Of a stretch of DNA of 56,298 nt, positions 51,950 to 56,298 are shown one piece after another; position 1 is the stretch's first letter; every line of letters begins with the position of its first letter. A program made the translations under genes and the position numbers. The notes under the pieces were generated by a model, which did no database searches, was not told the DNA's origin, and saw only the letters and a program-made list of their open reading frames with translations. The stretch lies in assembly GCF_003182355.1 (NCBI RefSeq), contig NZ_QGTW01000003.1, positions 385,273-441,570 of the forward strand, read 5' to 3'. Origin of the DNA: Cytobacillus oceanisediminis (lineage in GTDB: Bacteria > Bacillota > Bacilli > Bacillales > Cytobacillaceae).

Positions 51950-52496
51950 TAAATGACCACGCTCCTAATGATTCTTTTAACTTAAGGCGTCCCCGATGCA
52001 ATCTGGTTTTAACTGTATTAGGATTAATCTTTAATAAATCCGATATTTCCTCAATAGAAAATTCCTGATAATAAAATAAAATAATGACCTCTCTTAATTT
52101 AACGGGCAGTGCAATGACTTGTTTAGAAATTAATTCATTTTCCTCGTTGCTAAAATATTGTTGTTCAAGAGTAGAATAAGCTTGTTTAGAACTAAAAAAG
52201 TCAGTAATATATAAATTTTTAAAAGACCAACTCTTTAAAACATCTTTACATTTGTTCACTGTAATTCTTATTAGCCACGTTTTATACGATGATTCATTTC
52301 TAAAAGAATCCATTTTCTCATAGCACTTTATAAATACGTCTTGTGCTACATCTTCTGCCAATTGTTTTTGTTTTAAATATGTATAAGCAATTCTAATAAC
52401 ATCATTACCATGCGTTTTCATTAACCATTTAAGCTTTTCTTCTCGATTTAAATTATTTAGGGGTTCTGATTTAGAGTCATCCACCATATTAATCAT
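51939..52496 (-). CDS. ECF-family RNA polymerase sigma factor
   Basis: A 185-residue ECF sigma. Region 2 is seen in AEDVAQDVFIKCYEKMDSF and YKTWLIRITVNKCKDVLKS; region 4 in LREVIILFYYQEFSIEEISDLLKINPNTVKTRLHRGR. The start at 52496 follows TGAGGAG; alternatives at 52487 and 52514 are less well placed. It is coupled to the anti-sigma gene. A matching ECF promoter directly upstream indicates autoregulation. Confidence 0.93.
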   Translation of the reverse strand: MINMVDDSKSEPLNNLNREEKLKWLMKTHGNDVIRIAYTYLKQKQLAEDVAQDVFIKCYEKMDSFRNESSYKTWLIRITVNKCKDVLKSWSFKNLYITDFFSSKQAYSTLEQQYFSNEENELISKQVIALPVKLREVIILFYYQEFSIEEISDLLKINPNTVKTRLHRGRLKLKESLGAWSFNAE

Positions 52497-52530
52497 TTTT
52501 CTCCTCACAATCATTGTTTCTTGGTAATTA

Positions 52531-52555
52531 GACGATTTGTATTTTTTAAAGGTTC
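52531..52555 (-). promoter_or_regulatory. ECF-type promoter of the sigma/anti-sigma operon
   Basis: On the minus strand GAACC (52555-52551), 16 bases, CGTC (52534-52531), 34 bases ahead of the start codon. This fits the AAC/CGT pattern of Bacillus ECF promoters. The -35 lies in a small palindrome, GTTCTAAATAGAAC. Confidence 0.65.
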
Positions 52556-52610
52556 TATTTAGAACTTTTTCAATAAAATATTTTTAATCTAACAAAAGCT
52601 CTCAATTAAA

Positions 52611-52711
52611 AAAGCCACCAAAAATGGCAGCTGATTTATTAAGCTAAATCCAATATTAAGTGTTTGAAAATATTTTCTCATTAAACTTAACTGCCCCTTT
52701 TGTACAATAAG
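52611..52711. repeat. Diverged copy of the terminator-like repeat (R1)
   Basis: GCCACC....GGCAGCTGATT followed further on by TTAACTGCCCCTTTTGT, the same blocks as in the better copies near 53249 and 55462 but in part rearranged. Confidence 0.45.
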
Positions 52712-52781
52712 GGTTTTTATTGAAGGGTTAGTAAAAAAGGGCGTTAATTCTTCTGAATTTACCGCCCTAAAACTCAATGAA

Positions 52782-53165
52782 CTATTTATTTATAAATAAG
52801 GTAATAAGCTCAGTATTATCATTCCATTTAACGGTTACTTCTACCTCAGATTCTTCAATGATTTTTGCATTAGTTGGATTAGCCTCTGCTGTATTTTTGG
52901 TAAGACCGTTTTTATCTAATGTTGCCCCTGAAATACCAAAACCACCTGCATTAGTGTCGACATCATAAGTTATTTCTCCTACGGTTTTAATATCGTTACC
53001 TTTATAATGAAGTTCAAATTCCTGTTCTTCATGACCATCATCATTTTGAGTAACCTTCAATATAGCTTGCCAATTTTTTGATTCTCCAGAAAACGTAAAA
53101 GTTTTTGAACTACAAGCTGAGAGCAATAGTAATAAGACGACCAATAAGGATGGAATTTTCAGCAT
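52782..53165 (-). CDS. Small lipoprotein, 127 residues
   Basis: A lipoprotein signal peptide (SLLVVLLLLLSAC, lipidated Cys at 18) precedes a mature part of about 110 residues made mainly of beta strands (WQAILKVTQNDDG, EFELHYKGNDI, EVEVTVKWNDNTELITLFI). It resembles small secreted Bacillus lipoproteins of unknown role. Its ribosome site is a run of nine G two bases from the ATG, which is unusual. Confidence 0.75.
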   Translation of the reverse strand: MLKIPSLLVVLLLLLSACSSKTFTFSGESKNWQAILKVTQNDDGHEEQEFELHYKGNDIKTVGEITYDVDTNAGGFGISGATLDKNGLTKNTAEANPTNAKIIEESEVEVTVKWNDNTELITLFINK

Positions 53166-53248
53166 TTCCCCCCCCCTGTTTATGATTATTAAGCTGCCTT
53201 CAATCCAAATTATACCATGTGGATATATGAAAATGTGAAAATTATGTT

Positions 53249-53331
53249 GCTAACCTGCCCCATTTAGTTCATAAAGAAACAGCCGCCTGATTCCGCAGTT
53301 GCTTTAACATAAGCACCCTTTAGTTATTTAA
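53249..53331. repeat. Terminator-like interspersed repeat (R2)
   Basis: Blocks in order: CTAACCTGCCCC, TTTAGTT, CAGCCGCCTGATTCCGCAG (hairpin) and AACATAAGCACCCTTTAGTT. Lies between the lipoprotein and the HAAS-domain gene. Confidence 0.8.
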
Positions 53332-53363
53332 ACAGTAATAATATTATTACTGTTATCCTATTA

Positions 53364-54203
53364 TCAAGCCGTTATTTTCCTTTTTCCTACCAAAACATAT
53401 AGCAAATAACCGACAACATTTAATAAAGCAAAAGCAATAACCCAGCCAACATTTAATCGTTTATGATGATACGCATTGATCGTTGCCCAAATAGTAAACA
53501 AAGCCGCATAAATCGCAAAACCGATCAATGAAACAAAAGGTACAAAAGCAAAAAGTTTTATTGATTCCATTTGTACATACCATTCAGTGTCATACATATA
53601 CCCTAAATCAATCAACATCCAATTTTTTTCATCAGAAGGTGATTTTCCGATTCGATAAACTGGTGTAGCTTCATCTAAGTGATATGAAACTGTGCCTGTT
53701 TCTGATACTTTTTCGACATCTGACATCTTGTAAATTTTAAGATTTAAAATTTGATTTTTACTTTGTACTAAAGCATCAATTTTTTCTTTCGCATCTTTGG
53801 AAACTGCTTCTTTACCTTCTAATATTCCAACTGTTTTTTCTGTACCAATTATTTTTTCAGCGATAGATAAGTTCTCATTCATATCTGCTTCATCCATCGC
53901 CCATAAAACCCCACATACAATAGAAGTAAAGACAAAAAATGATAATGCAGTATAGAGCACACGTTTAGCAAACATTTTTTGTGCTTTAAATAATTGACCG
54001 ACAACAGCACGAATTTCTTTTTCCCCACCAAATCGTTCAATAGCAATTTCTATTGCTTCTTCTTCCGATTTTCCTTCTAATTTCAATTCGTGAACTGCCT
54101 CTAACAGATGGTTTTTCATTTCTGCTTTTAACTCTTGAATTTCTTCTTTATTTCCACCAACACTATGGTAAACATCATCAACAAATGCTTCAATTTTTTT
54201 CAT
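53364..54203 (-). CDS. HAAS/permease-prefix domain membrane protein
   Basis: A 279-residue protein. The N-terminal helical domain (residues 1-70, ending EEAIEIAIERFGGEKEIRAVVGQL) is of the HAAS/permease-prefix type that accompanies PadR regulators. A membrane helix (about 83-102), an extracellular stretch (105-210) and two more helices (about 212-232 and 250-272) follow. It overlaps padR by 14 bases. Such PadR-HAAS pairs act as a membrane-linked regulatory unit; the output is unknown. Confidence 0.8.
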   Translation of the reverse strand: MKKIEAFVDDVYHSVGGNKEEIQELKAEMKNHLLEAVHELKLEGKSEEEAIEIAIERFGGEKEIRAVVGQLFKAQKMFAKRVLYTALSFFVFTSIVCGVLWAMDEADMNENLSIAEKIIGTEKTVGILEGKEAVSKDAKEKIDALVQSKNQILNLKIYKMSDVEKVSETGTVSYHLDEATPVYRIGKSPSDEKNWMLIDLGYMYDTEWYVQMESIKLFAFVPFVSLIGFAIYAALFTIWATINAYHHKRLNVGWVIAFALLNVVGYLLYVLVGKRKITA

Positions 54204-54540
54204 ATTTTTCGCCCCCTTCTAAAAACGAATCAATAATTTTTTTTACAAATTGCCATTCCTTACGCTTTTCTTCAAAACCTTCTTCACCTAAAGGCGTAAG
54301 TTTATAATATTTTCTTCTTCCACCTGGTCCTTGTTCATCACCCCAGTAAGAAGAAATCCATTTATTTTTTTCTAATCGCTTTAAAGACAAATAAAGCGTT
54401 CCTTCCTTTAATTCAAATTGCTCTTCACTTTTTTCTCTTACTAACTTGGCTAACTCATAGCCATACATATCTCTGCTCTGTAAAAGTGAAAGAATCAATG
54501 TATCAATGTGACCTTTTAAAACCTCTTTATTTACTTCCAA
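54190..54540 (-). CDS. PadR-family transcription regulator
   Basis: A 116-residue PadR regulator: winged helix with DTLILSLLQSRDMYGYELAKLV, LKEGTLYLSLKRLEKNKWISSYWGD, and GGRRKYYKLTPLGEE. The start is TTG at 54540, preceded by GGGGGTGG at 6 bases; the frame to 54633 is not supported and would give an odd hydrophobic extension. It is coupled to the HAAS-domain gene and probably represses this two-gene operon. Confidence 0.92.
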   Translation of the reverse strand: MEVNKEVLKGHIDTLILSLLQSRDMYGYELAKLVREKSEEQFELKEGTLYLSLKRLEKNKWISSYWGDEQGPGGRRKYYKLTPLGEEGFEEKRKEWQFVKKIIDSFLEGGEKYEKN

Positions 54541-54619
54541 AATTGTCCACCCCCTATATCTGTTATAAAATATATTACTTAATAATGCAAGGTATTCCTT
54601 CAAAAAAATATCAGCAAAT

Positions 54620-54690
54620 AAAAAAACTGCCATTCTGACAGCTTTTTGTTCCTTAACTAACCTGCCCCTTTAGTCGAATAAAAAAATAGG
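54620..54690. repeat. Terminator-like interspersed repeat (R3)
   Basis: ACTGCCATTCTGACAGCTTTTTG hairpin (first part of an inverted order) followed by CTAACCTGCCCCTTTAGTCGAATAA. Partial compared with R2 and R4. Confidence 0.6.
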
Positions 54691-54741
54691 CTCTTGGAAA
54701 AATACTTACGAAAGAATTATCAATAAACAGGAGGTAATACA

Positions 54742-55221
54742 ATGTTAAGAAAACTTATAGGTTCATTAGTTGTCTTATTTCTTATAAGCATTGGAACAAT
54801 CGTAAGTGCTGAGTCTAATCAACTATTTGAAGTCCCTATTATAAAGCAATCAGACCAATGGAAAGTTGAATTAGGGGAAGCTAGGTATGGTGATAATATC
54901 GCTAGACCTCAGAAGGGCGTAAATGAAATGTATAGCTTGAAGATTATTAATATTGGAAAAGAAAATCTAAAGAATGTCAAAATTGATTTTTACAGAGGTG
55001 ATCCTAATTCAATGACAAAGTATGGGCTGCATACTCCAAGTGAACGGCAGGCAGTATTTAAAAAAGGGATGGATTTTAGTTTTTCCAATCTGCCAATTTC
55101 CTTGAAAGCAACTGAACTTGAAGTGGTTATTAGTTGGCAAGATGATCCTTCTACTCATGCGGACGGTAAGGTGGTGAAAGGAAGGGAATATAAACAGACT
55201 TTCACTTTTACTTGTAAGTAA
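54742..55221 (+). CDS. Secreted protein of unknown function, 159 residues
   Basis: A signal peptide (LIGSLVVLFLISIGTIVSAES, cleavage near 24) precedes a beta-rich domain with EMYSLKIINIGKENLKNVKIDFYRGD and ELEVVISWQDD, suggesting an immunoglobulin-like fold. GGAGG stands 10 bases before the ATG. No family recognised. Stands alone on the plus strand between repeat copies. Confidence 0.7.
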   Translation: MLRKLIGSLVVLFLISIGTIVSAESNQLFEVPIIKQSDQWKVELGEARYGDNIARPQKGVNEMYSLKIINIGKENLKNVKIDFYRGDPNSMTKYGLHTPSERQAVFKKGMDFSFSNLPISLKATELEVVISWQDDPSTHADGKVVKGREYKQTFTFTCK

Positions 55222-55461
55222 TAAAAAAATGAATATTAAAATGAAGCAGAGGTTAGGCGTTAGTTCACCATGACCCTGCTTTTCATTTTTGGCACAGAGG
55301 ATTCTTCAAATGAAACAAAACAATTTGTTTTACCTAATATTTTGGTCACTTCCACAAAAATAAGAACATATGCAGCTGATACTTTTTTAAAGATAGCGCT
55401 CGTTCGTATTATAAGGTCAGCTAGAAAGGCTATTTTTTATTAGTTACACCATTCCTTATTC

Positions 55462-55546
55462 CACTAACCTGCCCCTTTTGTTGAATAAGAAAAAGCCGCC
55501 TGATTCGGCAGCTGATCTTGAACATAAGCACCCTTTAGTTGAATAG
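55462..55546. repeat. Terminator-like interspersed repeat (R4), best copy
   Basis: CTAACCTGCCCCTTTTGTTG, AATAAGAAAAAGCCGCCTGA, TTCGGCAGCTGATC, AACATAAGCACCC and TTTAGTTGAATA in order. GCCG and CGGC form the hairpin. 55222-55461 holds no recognised gene. Confidence 0.8.
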
Positions 55547-55556
55547 AGAAAAATAA

Positions 55557-56078
55557 TTAGAGTTTAGATAATACCTGATTAAGGTTATTCCATTCGTAAA
55601 TGAGAAGATTTAATTCTGCACCTGCAATTGTTATCTTTTCTGATTTAAGTAAATTAGCACCATAATACTCATAAAAATAACGGGTTTTATTATCTTCTAA
55701 TACTTCCACAAAAACTCTATTGAAACCGAGTTCTACAAATTGAAGAAAAAGTTGTTTCAATAGTTGTTTTCCAACTCCTTTTCCTTGATATTCTTGAAAG
55801 AGATAAATAGCTGTTAAATCACCAGAATTAGTGGCATTATTACTTTCCCTTTTTCCACAATCAGCAAATCCTATGATTTCTCCTTCATCATTTTCTGCGA
55901 CAAAGACATAATTTCCCTCTTTAGTGATATTTCGATTCCACAAGTCAGTTCGTTGGTCATATGATAATTTCTTTAAAAATTCATCTGGTATAATATTTTT
56001 ATATGTTGTTCTCCAACTATCAACGTGTACTTTGGCAATACCCTTCGCATCAGTTAAAACAGCTTTTCTTATGTTCAT
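55557..56078 (-). CDS. GNAT-family N-acetyltransferase
   Basis: A 173-residue acetyltransferase with the GNAT acetyl-CoA loop QGKGVGKQLLKQLF (the R/QxxGxG/A motif) after the strand DLTAIYLFQEY, and a C-terminal FYEYYGANLLKSEKI stretch. The substrate cannot be told from sequence. Last complete gene of the window, flanked by repeat copies R4 and R5. Confidence 0.92.
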   Translation of the reverse strand: MNIRKAVLTDAKGIAKVHVDSWRTTYKNIIPDEFLKKLSYDQRTDLWNRNITKEGNYVFVAENDEGEIIGFADCGKRESNNATNSGDLTAIYLFQEYQGKGVGKQLLKQLFLQFVELGFNRVFVEVLEDNKTRYFYEYYGANLLKSEKITIAGAELNLLIYEWNNLNQVLSKL

Positions 56079-56150
56079 TAATTACACCTCTCAAAGGATT
56101 TTGGAATAAAGTGTATATTCCATTAAATCACAAATAATCCTTCCTCTTAT

Positions 56151-56225
56151 TCAACAAACCTACCCGTTTGTGCAAAAAGAAAATGCCACCTGGCTCAGCA
56201 ACTGATCTTGAACATAAACACCCTA
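56151..56225. repeat. Terminator-like interspersed repeat (R5)
   Basis: TCAACAAACCTACCCGTTTG, ATGCCACCTGGCTCAGCAAC, TGATCTTGAACATAAACACCC: same block order as R4 with several substitutions. Confidence 0.75.
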
Positions 56226-56298
56226 AAATATTTCTTTGCATCTGTACTATAAAAAAATTTGAACTGAAGAAGCAATTAAATTCCAAACGATATGGATT

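Noticed and set aside
1..56298. CRISPR array or Cas genes accompanying the Tn7-like block
   Set aside because: No regularly spaced repeats and no Cas-like protein were seen; two TniQ copies alone do not make a CRISPR-associated element.

Overview
The window comes from a spore-forming, naturally competent member of the Bacillaceae. Gene content and order from spoIIIA through efp-pepQ-aroQ, yqhR/P/O, splB, nrdJ, lipM, yqhL, gcvPB-gcvPA-gcvT, yqhH-yqhG, yqzE, aroK and comGG-comGB follow the Bacillus subtilis spoIIIA-comG neighbourhood. A class II (B12) ribonucleotide reductase and an alkaline phosphatase between spoIIIA and efp fit a Cytobacillus/Mesobacillus-type Bacillus rather than B. subtilis itself. 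No rRNA, tRNA or CRISPR array was seen.

Region 1 (1-27.9 kb) is ordinary chromosome: the spoIIIA sporulation channel operon behind a clear sigma-E promoter; a phosphatase/SIMPL insert; efp-pepQ-aroQ; small membrane genes and a patatin; spore photoproduct lyase; nrdJ with tandem NrdR boxes; lipoate and rhodanese genes; the glycine-cleavage operon under a tandem glycine riboswitch; an SNF2 helicase pair; and the competence pseudopilus operon. A dispersed GC-rich Bacillus repeat occurs three times.

Region 2 (27.9 to about 49 kb) is a mobile island. The last gene of region 1 that can be recognised, comGA, keeps only about its C-terminal 104 codons; homology stops abruptly near 27890 and its 5' part does not reappear in the window. 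The island holds unrecognised small genes, a KtrAB potassium transporter under a c-di-AMP (ydaO/yuaA) riboswitch with a stand-alone RCK domain gene, a four-gene ABC-three-component (ABC-3C) type defence operon, and a Tn7/Tn5053-like transposition block. That block is doubled: tnsC-tnsB-tniQ, plus a second set in which a truncated TnsB lacking one catalytic aspartate is fused in frame to a TnsC ATPase, behind a second TniQ and a RecJ-type nuclease with a divergent XRE regulator. No TnsA was found.

Region 3 (about 49-56.3 kb) is AT-rich accessory DNA: a membrane-anchored Mrr-type nuclease, an ECF sigma/anti-sigma pair with a visible autoregulatory promoter, a lipoprotein, a PadR/HAAS-domain pair, a secreted protein and a GNAT acetyltransferase. 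Intergenic regions carry at least four or five copies of one terminator-like repeat. Whether this stretch belongs to the same island cannot be settled here.
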